Source: JBGPYM01 sp041493205
GTDB taxonomy: Bacteria > Bacteroidota > Ignavibacteria > UBA10030 > UBA6906
Direction of reading: 5' to 3'
Assembly (NCBI GenBank): GCA_041493205.1
Contig: JBGPYM010000044.1
Span: 1-15,506 of the forward strand
Length of the DNA stretch: 15,506 nucleotides
Shown here piece after piece: positions 6,823 through 14,982 of the stretch. Numbering within the stretch: the first letter of the stretch is position 1; every line of letters starts with the position of its first letter. The notes beneath the pieces were generated by a model that was not told the origin of the DNA, searched no databases, and saw only the letters and a list, made by a program, of their open reading frames with translations. Made by a program: the position numbers and the translations under genes.

Positions 6823-7515
6823 TCACACCAGATGGAGCGCATATGTTGCCGCGCCCAGAAGGAGCGCCACACACGCTGCCAGAGCCGCCCCCTTACTCCG
6901 CGATACGCCGAGCGCCACGGACACTCCGATCGCCAGGAGCATCAGGGACCAGAGGATTGCCGCGCCGTCAAGGCCGACCAGGACGTAATACACGGCCGGA
7001 TTGATCACGGCCGGAGGCGGATTATTCCCGAAAAAATAGCTGCCGAATATCGCGATCTCGATCGGAAACACCAGCACGAGCGCATATGTCACCGGGGATG
7101 AGGCATACGCAACCGCAGCGAACAAATTTTTGAATGAGCCTTTCGCTCCGATCGCCTTCCCTGCCACCCGGATCACCAGGGCGCACAGAAGCGCAAACGC
7201 CGTCCCCAGCGGTGGGCCCGCCACTATTCCAGAAACGACAAGCATCGCAAGATTCGCAAACGATGCGCCGAGCGACCTGTACCAGACCGCCCCGAAGAGA
7301 AGCGAACATCCCAGGAGGCTGCTCAGGAGGACGCTGTAATTCTTATGCCTGGCGAGCGCGATCCGGCGGAACGTCGCCCCCGGCGTCTCCATCAATCCCC
7401 AGAGAGTCTCGAACAGGTTGAGGTTATCTACCTTCGTCTGCAGAAAGCTTTTGCAGGAAAAACAGACGACGGCGAGTGTGTCATTCTGTGCGCCGCACAC
7501 GGTGCACGTGATCAT
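6823..7515 (-). CDS. Zinc-ribbon Yip1-like integral membrane protein
   Basis: A 230-residue membrane protein. The N-terminus has a zinc-ribbon pattern, CTVC at residues 4-7 and CFSC at 18-21. A linker with LFETLWGLMETPGATFRRI (34-52) follows, a motif region seen at the start of Yip1-type domains. Four to five hydrophobic segments then fall near 60-80, 85-117, 131-156, 173-203 and 208-228. Bacterial Yip1-domain proteins are of unknown function. It is the first gene of the minus-strand run: the promoter-like site at 7579-7551 should start transcription about 30 bases before its ATG. It is separated by a single base from the zincin gene downstream. There is no strong Shine-Dalgarno sequence. Domain call is moderate; membrane location is secure. 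Confidence 0.75.
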   Translation of the reverse strand: MITCTVCGAQNDTLAVVCFSCKSFLQTKVDNLNLFETLWGLMETPGATFRRIALARHKNYSVLLSSLLGCSLLFGAVWYRSLGASFANLAMLVVSGIVAGPPLGTAFALLCALVIRVAGKAIGAKGSFKNLFAAVAYASSPVTYALVLVFPIEIAIFGSYFFGNNPPPAVINPAVYYVLVGLDGAAILWSLMLLAIGVSVALGVSRSKGAALAACVALLLGAATYALHLV

Positions 7516-7550
7516 GCCGGTGATAACCCGCGAGTTTTCAATTAATTAGA

Positions 7551-7579
7551 AGTATACCACTTTTTCGCCTCTTACGCAA
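7551..7579 (-). promoter_or_regulatory. Sigma70-like promoter for the 7515-3350 operon
   Basis: On the minus strand a -35 box TTGCGT (7579-7574) and a -10 box TATACT (7556-7551) are separated by exactly 17 bases. The -10 box differs from TATAAT at one position and the -35 box from TTGACA at three. The 100-base stretch is also much richer in A and T than its surroundings. Start of transcription would fall near 7544, leaving a leader of about 30 bases before the ATG at 7515. Confidence 0.65.
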
Positions 7580-7597
7580 CGAAAAACTGCGAAAAAC
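7561..7597. repeat. Inverted and 10-bp-spaced direct repeats over the -35 box
   Basis: TTTTTCGC (7561-7568) and GCGAAAAA (7589-7596) form a perfect 8-bp inverted repeat. The right arm is doubled: CGAAAAAC occurs at 7580-7587 and again at 7590-7597, exactly one helical turn apart. The -35 box (7574-7579) lies between the arms. This arrangement could be a repressor or activator site for the minus-strand promoter, or only the A/T-rich tail of tryptophanase termination. No regulator gene lies next to it. Confidence 0.45.
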
Positions 7598-7621
7598 CGG
7601 GCGAATTGATGAGGAAGGCCG

Positions 7622-8995
7622 TCAATCCAGCGGGGCAAATTTAGCAGTGAAGTGGCGCAGCATGGGTGGTTCCTCGGTGATCCTGTACCCTTTCATCGAC
7701 TGGCGGCGCATGAAGCATTCCACCGCAACTTCAATGACGTAGTCGATGTGGCTCTGCGTATAGACGCGACGCGGGATCGCGAGCCGCACAAGTTCCATCC
7801 GGGCGGGAACGAACGTGCCGGACGGATCGGTCCTCCCGAACATGACGCTGCCGATTTCGACGGAACGGATGCCCCCTTCGCGGAAGAGCTCGACAACCAG
7901 CGACTGGCCCGGGAACTCATGGGCAGGGACATGCGGGAGAAATTTTCTGGCGTTCAGATAAATCGCATGTCCGCCCGGCGGCCGGAGGATCGGGACCCCG
8001 GCACTCAGCAGTTTTTCGCCCAGGTACTCCACCGACCGGAGACGGTACTGGAGATAGTGCTCATCCAGCACCTCGTCGAGCCCCTGCGCGATCGCTTCAA
8101 GGTCGCGCCCGGCCAGTCCGCCGTAGGTGGGGAATCCTTCGGTGACAATCAGCAGATTGCGCGCGCGGACGGCAAGCGCATCGTCATTCAGCGCGAGAAA
8201 TCCTCCCATGTTCACGATCGCGTCTTTCTTGGCGCTCATGGTCACGCCGTCCGCGTACGAGAACATCTCCTGCACGATTTTCTTCACCGGGACGTTCGCG
8301 TACCCCGGCTCCCTCATCTTGATGAAATACGCGTTCTCCGCAAACCGGCAGGCATCAAGGAAGAGCGGGATACCGTGGGCCGCGCATATTCTTTTCGTAT
8401 CACGGATGTTGCGCATGGAGACCGGCTGTCCGCCGCCCGAATTGTTCGTCACGGTGATCATGCAGAGGGGTATGTTGCCGGGGCCGCTCGTCCGGATGAA
8501 TTCCTCCAGCGCGCCCGTGTCCATGTTCCCCTTGAAGTCCGCGACGAGGTCCGGATCGCGTCCTTCCGCCGTCGGGAGATCCACGGCTTCCGCACCCGAA
8601 TACTCGACGTTGGCACGGGTCGTGTCGAAATGCGCGTTGTTCGGTACGAATTTCCCCTTCCCGCCGGTCAGGGTGAAGAGGATTTTCTCCGCCGCGCGCC
8701 CCTGGTGCGTCGGGATGATATGTTTGAGCCCGGTCAGTTCCCGCACCTTTGCCTCGAACCGGTAAAAACTCCGGGCGCCCGCGTACGATTCGTCTCCCAG
8801 CATCATCCCCGCCCACTGCGCTGCGCTCATCGCGGCGGTGCCGCTGTCCGTCAGGAGGTCGATCAGCACATCGTCGGCCCGTACCATGAACAGATTGTAT
8901 GCCCCCCTGCGCAGAACCTCTTCACGCTCCTTCCTGGTGCTGAAGCGGATCGGCTCCACGGATTTGATTTTAAAGGGCTCGATAATCGTTTTCAT
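7622..8995 (-). CDS. tnaA: Tryptophanase (L-tryptophan indole-lyase)
   Basis: A 457-residue PLP-dependent beta-eliminating lyase that splits tryptophan into indole, pyruvate and ammonia. The sequence is collinear with TnaA and tyrosine phenol-lyase throughout: LIDLLTDSGT (44-53), PTHQGR (95-100), the PLP lysine K257 in MSAKKD, EGFPTYGGLAGRD (286-298) and IPRRVYTQSH (408-417). Three positions favour tryptophanase: D124 in FDTT (Thr in tyrosine phenol-lyase), I381 in VEIGS (Arg381 there) and H448 in RHFTAKF (Phe there). The ATG at 8995 overlaps the pump's stop as ATGA. A longer reading frame to 9064 lies inside the pump gene and is not needed. No tnaC-like leader or tnaB permease is visible. 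The enzyme family is certain, the tryptophan preference likely. Confidence 0.9.
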   Translation of the reverse strand: MKTIIEPFKIKSVEPIRFSTRKEREEVLRRGAYNLFMVRADDVLIDLLTDSGTAAMSAAQWAGMMLGDESYAGARSFYRFEAKVRELTGLKHIIPTHQGRAAEKILFTLTGGKGKFVPNNAHFDTTRANVEYSGAEAVDLPTAEGRDPDLVADFKGNMDTGALEEFIRTSGPGNIPLCMITVTNNSGGGQPVSMRNIRDTKRICAAHGIPLFLDACRFAENAYFIKMREPGYANVPVKKIVQEMFSYADGVTMSAKKDAIVNMGGFLALNDDALAVRARNLLIVTEGFPTYGGLAGRDLEAIAQGLDEVLDEHYLQYRLRSVEYLGEKLLSAGVPILRPPGGHAIYLNARKFLPHVPAHEFPGQSLVVELFREGGIRSVEIGSVMFGRTDPSGTFVPARMELVRLAIPRRVYTQSHIDYVIEVAVECFMRRQSMKGYRITEEPPMLRHFTAKFAPLD

Positions 8996-11900
8996 TGTAT
9001 TACCGGATGAATGGAAGCGGCCTGCTCCGCGGACGTCTGCCGGAGCACGACACGGCGGTACCACGCGGACACGCCCGCCAGCCAGAGTTCGAGCATTGAA
9101 TAAAATGTCGGAATGATCACCAGCGTCAGAAACGTCGAGATGGCCAGTCCGAAGATAATCGCGACACCCATGGGACGCCAGAAGTCCGCGCTTTCGGCGC
9201 CGATGACAAAATGCGCATGCCGCCAGTCGAAATCAACCCCCGTGGCAAGCGGGATGATACCCAGGATCGTTGTGGCGGCGGTCAGCAGGACCGGCCGGAG
9301 CCTGATCCGCCCCGCTTCCACAAGCGCCTCGTCGGTGCTCATGCCCTGCGCTTTGAGGTGCTTCATGAAATCGAGGAGGACAATCGCGTTGCGCACCACG
9401 ATGCCGGCGAGCGAGACGACCCCCACCCCCGTCATAATGATACTGAACGGCGTCATGGTTAACAACAGACCGATGAAGACCCCGATCAGCGAAAGCGGGA
9501 CCGAGAGCATGATGACGAAGGGCACGCGGATTGAATTGAACTCCAGCACCACGATCAGGAAGACGAGCAGAAGCGTGACGCCGAACGACTTCGTCAGGAA
9601 GTCCTGCGCCTTCTTCTGCTCTTCTTCCTCCCCGGAGTAGCGGATGCTGTATCCCTGCGGAAGGTCGAGGCCTGCGAGGCGCGTTTTCACGTCCGCAAGG
9701 ACTTCGGAGGACAGGCGTCCCTGGACGTCTCCGGTGATCGTGATGACGCGTTTCTGGTCCTTCCGCTGGATGTCTGCCAGGCTCGTGGTCGCCCGGATCT
9801 CCGCAACGGAGACGAGCGGAATGGAAAGGAGGCGCCCCATTCTGTTCATGAACGTGATATTGAGCCGCCCGAGGGCGTCCACCGACCGGCGCTGGTCCTC
9901 CTCCAGACGGACCCGTATCTTGTATTCATCCTCTCCCACGCGGTACTTGCTCGCCTCGGCGCCGTTGATGGCTGCCCGCACCGCAGAAGCAATCTGACCG
10001 GTGTTCATCCAGAGCATGCCTGCTTTTTCCCGGTCGATGATCACGTTGATCTCGGGTTTCCCGGCGTTGTAGTTGTCCTTCAGGTCGACGAGCCCGGGCA
10101 CGTCCTTGATGATCGCCTGCCCGCGCGCGCTCAGCGATGCAAGCTGGGCATACTCTTCCCCGGAAATCTCAACGCTGACCGGTGCCCCCACGGGGGGGCC
10201 CATCGCCTGTTTCGACACCTTGATGTCGGCGCCCGCGATCCCCCGGACCGCATTGCGCACCTCCTCCAGCGTCGTGAAGGTGCTCTGTCCGCGCTTCGAT
10301 TTCTCGAGGAAATTGATGGCCACTCCCCCCTTGTTGGAGGTCCCCTGCCCGCCGAAGTCGAACGGGTTGTCCGATACCCCGACCTTGGTGACGACGAATT
10401 CCATGTCGGCCCGTCCGTGCACGCCTTCAATCCGCTGTTCGAGCTCCCGCGCGATCGCATCGGTGGCGTCGAGCGCGGTTCCCGCAGGGGCTTCGATACT
10501 GACGTTGACGAGATTCGGCTGCGTGTTGGGAAAAAATTCGATTCCTTTGTTGAACACGATGAAGATCGCCGTGACCAGCACCAGGCCGCCGGCGGAGACG
10601 GCCATGGTCTTTCCCTTCCGCTGGAGCGTCCAGGCGAGCGTGCGACCGTACAGGTCTTTCATCCAGGGGAAAAACTTTTCGTCAACCTTGTGATAGATGA
10701 TCGTCACGGGGTTGTACTTCCTGTACCAGTGCGGGTGCTCCAGGCTTTCCCGCGCCTTCTTGATTTCCTTACGGTAGTCGATCCATTGTGCACCCTGCAC
10801 CGGACTGATCACGAACGCCACGAACAGGGACGCACCCAGGGTGAAGATGAGGGTGAGGGGAAGATACGACATGAAGTCCCCCACCACGCCCGGCCAGAAC
10901 AGGAGCGGAACGAACGCCGACAGGGTCGTAATCGTGGACGTGGCGACCGGCACCGCCACTTCGGCGGTCCCGTCTTTCGCAGCCTGCACGGGGCTCTTGT
11001 GAAACGTCTGCTGGTGCCGGTAGATATTCTCGATGACGACAATCGCATCATCCACGAGGATCCCGAGCACCAGCACCAGGCTGAAGAGCACCACAAAATT
11101 GAGGGTGATGTGGAAGAGCGCGAGGATGGTGAACCCGATGAACATCGAGAGGGGTATCGCCGTCGAGATCAGGAGGGAATTCTTGAATCCGAAAAACATG
11201 AACAGCACCAGCACCACCAGGAACATGCCCGTCATGATGCTGTTCTCAAGTTCGCCCACCATGCGGCTGATGGTGATCGACTGGTCGTTCGAGATCTCTA
11301 TCAACACGCTCCGGGGAAGGGCGGGTCGCATGAGGTCAATAACACCCTTGACGTCATTGGCAATACGGACAAGATTCTCCCCGGCGCGTTTCCGGACTCC
11401 CAGCGTCACCACCTCCGTGCCGCCCAGGCGCGCGTGCGTCTGACGGTCCTCGAATGAGTACCGGACCGCGGCCACATCGCGCACATACACCGGCTTCCCG
11501 TTTTGCAGCTTGATCACGATGTCTTCGATCGGGCGGACGGACTTGTATTCCCCGGGCACACGGACGGAATATGCCGTCCGGCCGTCGTCGATGATGCCTC
11601 CCGGGATGGAGAGATTTTCCGCCTTGATGGCGTTTACCACGTCGTCAAAGCCGATCCGGTAGCCGTTCAGAAGGTTGACGTCGCAGTTCACCTGTACTTC
11701 CGGCTCGATGCCGCCGCTCAGGTCTGCCCGGAGGACGCCGGGGATCCCTTCGATCCGGTCCTGGATGTCTTTTGCGATCTCACGCAGGCGTGCCAGGCCG
11801 AGTTCACCCCCCACGTTGACATACATGATAGGGAACTCGCTGAAGTTGATCTCGGAGACGACCGGGTCGAGGATATCGGCAGGGAGATCGCCGCGCGTCG

Positions 11901-12240
11901 AGTTCACCTTGTCCCGCACCCGCCGCAGGGCTTCGTCGATGTCCACGCCGGTGTTAAACTCGACCCGGATCGTGGAAAGTCCCTCTTTTGACGCCGAAGT
12001 AATCTGCTTGAGGTCTTTGAGCCCTTTCAGATTCCTCTCGAGCGGCTGCGTGACCAGGCCTTCGATATCCGACGGCGAGACACCGATGTACGGCGTTGCA
12101 ACGATCACGAGCGGGATCGTGATGTCGGGCGCCGCCTCGCGCGGCAGTCCGGAGTACGAGGTCCATCCCACCAGGAGTATGATGACGATCAGAATATACA
12201 CCGCAACCTTATTGTCGACCGCGAACGTCGAAAGTCTCAT
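8992..12240 (-). CDS. RND efflux pump, inner-membrane permease (HAE-type)
   Basis: A 1082-residue proton-driven RND transporter that captures substrates in the periplasm or membrane and passes them to an outer-membrane channel. Full length for the family, it has twelve predicted membrane segments (about 12-28, six between 336 and 564, and five between 886 and 1045) and two large periplasmic loops. The proton-relay pair D397/D398 lies in GILVDDAIVVIEN, as in AcrB. At the position of AcrB Lys940 there is Arg950 in GIVVRNAIVLLDF. The ATG at 12240 follows the adaptor stop by 12 bases, with AAAGGA in the gap; the stop overlaps the tryptophanase start by 4 bases. It works with the adaptor and outer-membrane factor upstream. 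Substrates are unknown, with indole or related aromatics a reasonable guess from the neighbour. Confidence 0.95.
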   Translation of the reverse strand: MRLSTFAVDNKVAVYILIVIILLVGWTSYSGLPREAAPDITIPLVIVATPYIGVSPSDIEGLVTQPLERNLKGLKDLKQITSASKEGLSTIRVEFNTGVDIDEALRRVRDKVNSTRGDLPADILDPVVSEINFSEFPIMYVNVGGELGLARLREIAKDIQDRIEGIPGVLRADLSGGIEPEVQVNCDVNLLNGYRIGFDDVVNAIKAENLSIPGGIIDDGRTAYSVRVPGEYKSVRPIEDIVIKLQNGKPVYVRDVAAVRYSFEDRQTHARLGGTEVVTLGVRKRAGENLVRIANDVKGVIDLMRPALPRSVLIEISNDQSITISRMVGELENSIMTGMFLVVLVLFMFFGFKNSLLISTAIPLSMFIGFTILALFHITLNFVVLFSLVLVLGILVDDAIVVIENIYRHQQTFHKSPVQAAKDGTAEVAVPVATSTITTLSAFVPLLFWPGVVGDFMSYLPLTLIFTLGASLFVAFVISPVQGAQWIDYRKEIKKARESLEHPHWYRKYNPVTIIYHKVDEKFFPWMKDLYGRTLAWTLQRKGKTMAVSAGGLVLVTAIFIVFNKGIEFFPNTQPNLVNVSIEAPAGTALDATDAIARELEQRIEGVHGRADMEFVVTKVGVSDNPFDFGGQGTSNKGGVAINFLEKSKRGQSTFTTLEEVRNAVRGIAGADIKVSKQAMGPPVGAPVSVEISGEEYAQLASLSARGQAIIKDVPGLVDLKDNYNAGKPEINVIIDREKAGMLWMNTGQIASAVRAAINGAEASKYRVGEDEYKIRVRLEEDQRRSVDALGRLNITFMNRMGRLLSIPLVSVAEIRATTSLADIQRKDQKRVITITGDVQGRLSSEVLADVKTRLAGLDLPQGYSIRYSGEEEEQKKAQDFLTKSFGVTLLLVFLIVVLEFNSIRVPFVIMLSVPLSLIGVFIGLLLTMTPFSIIMTGVGVVSLAGIVVRNAIVLLDFMKHLKAQGMSTDEALVEAGRIRLRPVLLTAATTILGIIPLATGVDFDWRHAHFVIGAESADFWRPMGVAIIFGLAISTFLTLVIIPTFYSMLELWLAGVSAWYRRVVLRQTSAEQAASIHPVIQ

Positions 12241-12252
12241 GGAAGGTATCCT

Positions 12253-13311
12253 TTAGTCGGCCACTGTCACGGGCTGGCCGTTGACCAGGCCCTTGTACCC
12301 CGTGGTGATCACGCGGTCTCCCGGGGAGAGACCGGCGGTCACCTCGACCATGGATCCGTTCCGCGCGCCCAGACCTACCACCCGCTCGTTCGCCTTCCCT
12401 TCCTTCTCGACGTACAGCACAAGACGGTTCCTGTCGATCTGCTGAACGGCCTCTTCAGGCATCAGGATGGTGCGCTCCCGGGTAGCGCGCAGGATGGTCA
12501 TCCGTCCCACCATCTCGGGCTTGAGCGCGTAGCCGGGATTGGGAACGATAGCTTCAACGAGAAACGTCTTGTTGTCGGGCGAGAGCGTGGCGCCGATAAA
12601 CACGACCTTTCCCGGGAACACGCGGCCCGGGGATGAGGGAACGACGACTCGCACTGTTGTATTTTTGGCGATGGATCCCGCCAGCTGCTCCGAGAGATTT
12701 GCCTGGACCCTGACGGAGGCGATGTTCACGATGCGCGCCACCGGAACTCCCGGCGCAGCCATTTCCCCCTCGTCGACAAATCGTTCGTCCAGGATTCCGT
12801 CGATGGGGCTGATGAGGCGCGTGTGTTCCCACCGTGCCCGGAGCAGCGACGCCTGCGCCCGTGCCGCGTCGAGGGAAAACCCCGAGCTCTTGTACTGGAG
12901 CTCGCTGATCGCCTGTTCCGCGTAGACGCGTTCCTGCTTTGCGTAGTTCATCGCGGCAATGCTTTCCTGGGCGGCTGCGGCCAGGTACCCGGGCCTCAGG
13001 ATATCATCCTTGAGGCGGCCGATGACAGTTCCCCGGGAGACCCGGGCCCCCCGCTCGACCTTCCACTCCGCAAGGATGCCCCCCTCCTCCGGGCTCAGCA
13101 TGACATCATCGAGCGCCTTTACCGTGGCCGCCGCATCCACCGATTCGGTAAAGGGTGCTTCCACCGCGACAGTAACGCGGACGGTAACGCTCCGGGCCGC
13201 GGCAGCGCCATCAGCGGCTGCGCCCCGGTCCTTCTTGCCGCAGGAAAGCCCTGTCAGGAGGAGGAGCGTGGCGAGAGTGAGGGCTGTCGTACGTACGTGC
13301 ATTTTCAACAT
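12253..13311 (-). CDS. RND periplasmic adaptor (membrane fusion protein)
   Basis: A 352-residue adaptor that joins the pump to the outer-membrane channel. A signal sequence (residues 1-23) ends at C24 in GLSCGKK, a somewhat loose lipobox, so it may be lipid-anchored. Two lipoyl-like half motifs flank a helical hairpin: VMLSPEEGGILAEWKVERG (70-88) and TRLISPIDGILDERFVDEG (164-182), with the hairpin between. Barrel and membrane-proximal domains follow (about 198-350). I chose the ATG at 13311 because AAGGAAG lies 5 bases before it and the signal sequence then starts cleanly. An upstream in-frame ATG at 13341 overlaps the outer-membrane factor's stop as ATGA and could also be used. Family assignment is secure; the exact start is not. 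Confidence 0.92.
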   Translation of the reverse strand: MLKMHVRTTALTLATLLLLTGLSCGKKDRGAAADGAAAARSVTVRVTVAVEAPFTESVDAAATVKALDDVMLSPEEGGILAEWKVERGARVSRGTVIGRLKDDILRPGYLAAAAQESIAAMNYAKQERVYAEQAISELQYKSSGFSLDAARAQASLLRARWEHTRLISPIDGILDERFVDEGEMAAPGVPVARIVNIASVRVQANLSEQLAGSIAKNTTVRVVVPSSPGRVFPGKVVFIGATLSPDNKTFLVEAIVPNPGYALKPEMVGRMTILRATRERTILMPEEAVQQIDRNRLVLYVEKEGKANERVVGLGARNGSMVEVTAGLSPGDRVITTGYKGLVNGQPVTVAD

Positions 13312-13337
13312 GGATACTTCCTTTTTGTCGAATGGTG

Positions 13338-14705
13338 TCATTGCGCATCCCCGACTGCATACGAGGGGAGCCGGCCGAGAATCTGGTCGAGATCCGCCGA
13401 GGCCACCAGGTACTCGTAGTGTGTCTGGGCCAGGTTGAGACGGGCCTGTGCGAGCGCGAGCCTCGCATCGTTCACCTCGAGCTGAGTTCCGGACCCGTTG
13501 CCGTACCGGGCTTCGGCGATCGCATAGCCCCGTTCCGCCGTGTGGATGGTTTCTTCCTGGGCGCCGATTCGCTGCAGGATGCGGCGGAGCTGAAGGGTCG
13601 CGGATTCCACGCCGGTGCGAAGCTGGAGCTCGAGGCCGGTGATCTGCTCCTGCAACTTGCGCATATCGAGTTGTGCCTGCTCGACGCGCGCATTGGTCTG
13701 CAGTCCGTTGAAGATATTGAGCGAGAGCGTCAACCCGACGAGCGAACTGGCCACGATGTCGCGCGTGGACATCCGGAGATCATTCTTCTGCGCCTGGAGC
13801 TCGTAATTCCCGAATGCAGCAAGCGACGGGAGATAATTCGAACGCTCGATCGCAATGAACGCGCCGCTGACCTCCACCTGGTAGCGGAGGGCGGCGAGGG
13901 ACGGGTTGCTGCTCAGCACATTCTCCTGCGCCGCCGCCACGACGGCCGAATCCACGGGTTCAAAGCCGATGTCGCCCCGGACTTCAAGGGAATCTGCGAA
14001 CGGGACACCCATGGCAATCCGCAGGGCATTGACGGCCAGGGTGGAACCGTTTTCCGCGCGGGTCACTTCGGGACGGAGATTCTCCACGCCCACGGTGGCC
14101 CTGAGGCGGTCGTATTCCGCCACAAGCCCCTGGGAGGCGAGGACCGTAACCCGCCGGAGATTGTCCTCCGCATTTTTCAGGTTGTCGCGTGCGACGCCTG
14201 CGACCTGCGCGGCAAGCAGCGCGCCATAATAGGCCTTCCGGACTCCCGTCACGACCTCGACCTCCTTCGCCCTGTACATCTCTTGCGCCACCCTGGAGTA
14301 GACGCGGGCAGTCCCCACGCCCGTGAAGACGGCGGAGTTGAACAGGACCTGGCTTGCCGAGAACGTCATGTCGAAGGAATTGGTCGACCCGATCTCGATC
14401 GGCATGACCCGACCGCTCGAAAGATTGTTGAAATCAGGCAGGAAGAAGACCGGTTTCTGGATCGCCCTGCTGTAACGGGCGCTGACGTCAAACCGGGGGA
14501 GCGCATACCCCCACGCTTCGCTCACGCGGGCTTCCGCCTTCCCGACATCGAAACGCGCGGCGGCCAGTTCGTGATTCCCGCGCAGAGCAACGCGCACCGC
14601 CTCTTCGAGCGTCATAACGCCGCCGGGGCCGGACGCGGGCTGCGCGGCGCCGCGGGGGGCGGTGAGGACAAGGAGCATGGCAATACACTTCACGAACGCA
14701 TTCAT
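13338..14705 (-). CDS. TolC-family outer-membrane efflux protein
   Basis: A 455-residue outer-membrane factor that forms the exit duct of the tripartite pump. It has a signal peptide (MNAFVKCIAMLLVLTAPRGAAQ), then the opening MTLEEAVRVALRGNHELAAARFDVGKAEA typical of the first OEP repeat, long Ala/Leu/Gln-rich helices, and a second repeat beginning near NVLSSNPSLAALRYQVE. The C-terminal half contains LSLNIFNGLQTNARVEQAQ and GSGTQLEVNDARLALAQARLNLAQ, both standard for this family. Start: the ATG at 14705 gives a clean signal peptide; an in-frame ATG at 14729 would add eight residues, and neither has a ribosome site. It is the first gene of the efflux operon. Any promoter would lie in the 97 bases up to 14803 or beyond. 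Confidence 0.92.
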   Translation of the reverse strand: MNAFVKCIAMLLVLTAPRGAAQPASGPGGVMTLEEAVRVALRGNHELAAARFDVGKAEARVSEAWGYALPRFDVSARYSRAIQKPVFFLPDFNNLSSGRVMPIEIGSTNSFDMTFSASQVLFNSAVFTGVGTARVYSRVAQEMYRAKEVEVVTGVRKAYYGALLAAQVAGVARDNLKNAEDNLRRVTVLASQGLVAEYDRLRATVGVENLRPEVTRAENGSTLAVNALRIAMGVPFADSLEVRGDIGFEPVDSAVVAAAQENVLSSNPSLAALRYQVEVSGAFIAIERSNYLPSLAAFGNYELQAQKNDLRMSTRDIVASSLVGLTLSLNIFNGLQTNARVEQAQLDMRKLQEQITGLELQLRTGVESATLQLRRILQRIGAQEETIHTAERGYAIAEARYGNGSGTQLEVNDARLALAQARLNLAQTHYEYLVASADLDQILGRLPSYAVGDAQ

Positions 14706-14802
14706 CGTCGAAGGGTCGTTGGAAGACATTCCTGGATTGTCGGGAGGCGGGCTCCCGGGGAAAAGAACGGAGGAAGCGGACTGCGGCGTCGCCGGGGCGG
14801 CG
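14706..14802. other. Intergenic gap before the efflux operon
   Basis: This GC-rich gap separates the apt remnant from the outer-membrane factor gene. It holds two short hairpins: CGGGAG/CTCCCG (14741-14746 and 14752-14757, 5-base loop) and CGCCG/CGGCG (14790-14794 and 14798-14802, 3-base loop). The second would follow the apt stop on the minus strand but has no T run directly after it. I see no convincing -10/-35 pair, so the operon's promoter is undetermined. Confidence 0.35.
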
Positions 14803-14982
14803 TTACTCGCTGTGGTACTGCAGGAGGGAGAAGACTTCGTACGGAGCCAGCTTTGCCCTCCCCTTCAGAAACGAAAGCTCGATGAGGAATGAGATACCGA
14901 CGACGGTACCGCCGAGCGCACGGACGAGGCGACAGGCAGCCGCCATGGTTCCCCCCGTGGCGAGAAGGTCGTCATGGAGGTC
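14803..14982 (-). pseudogene. apt: Adenine phosphoribosyltransferase, C-terminal fragment
   Basis: Only the last third (about 59 residues) of adenine phosphoribosyltransferase, which makes AMP from adenine and PRPP, is present. It begins at the PRPP-binding loop, HDDLLATGGT, and runs through LVRALGGTVVGISFLIELSFL to the usual ending KLAPYEVFSLLQY plus HSE. Codons upstream of HDD (at and beyond 14980) no longer resemble the family: the reading frame stays open but is the complement of an ATP synthase beta gene. About 110-115 N-terminal residues are therefore missing. The remaining part shows no stop or frameshift, so either the gene was cut recently or the join is an artefact of amplification or assembly. 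Confidence 0.85.
14968..14982. other. Junction between apt and atpD fragments
   Basis: To the left the minus strand encodes apt; to the right the plus strand encodes the ATP synthase beta subunit. The two codon registers are in phase, and the stretch GTCGTCATGGAG (14968-14979) reads acceptably in both: VVME in the beta frame and LHDD in the apt frame. The breakpoint must therefore lie in or next to these bases. This head-on joining of two truncated conserved genes through a few shared bases is typical of chimeric molecules, but illegitimate recombination would leave the same trace. Confidence 0.7.

Noticed and set aside
7598..7621. Terminator directly after tnaA
   Set aside because: There are T runs on the minus strand but no GC-rich stem before them, so intrinsic termination is not supported.
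7652..9010. Long open frame (452 codons) on the plus strand
   Set aside because: It lies wholly antisense to tnaA, is rich in Arg, His and Asp and matches no family. High GC keeps the complementary frame open.
10417..11457. Open frame of 346 codons on the plus strand
   Set aside because: Antisense to the RND pump; extremely rich in His, Arg, Asp and Glu, with no recognisable domain.
14741..14757. CGGGAG/CTCCCG hairpin as a terminator
   Set aside because: A 6-bp stem with no T run on either strand; listed only as part of the intergenic gap.
13332..14885. Long open frame (517 codons) on the plus strand
   Set aside because: Antisense to the outer-membrane factor gene, which has a clear family match; its residue make-up is typical of a GC-rich shadow frame.
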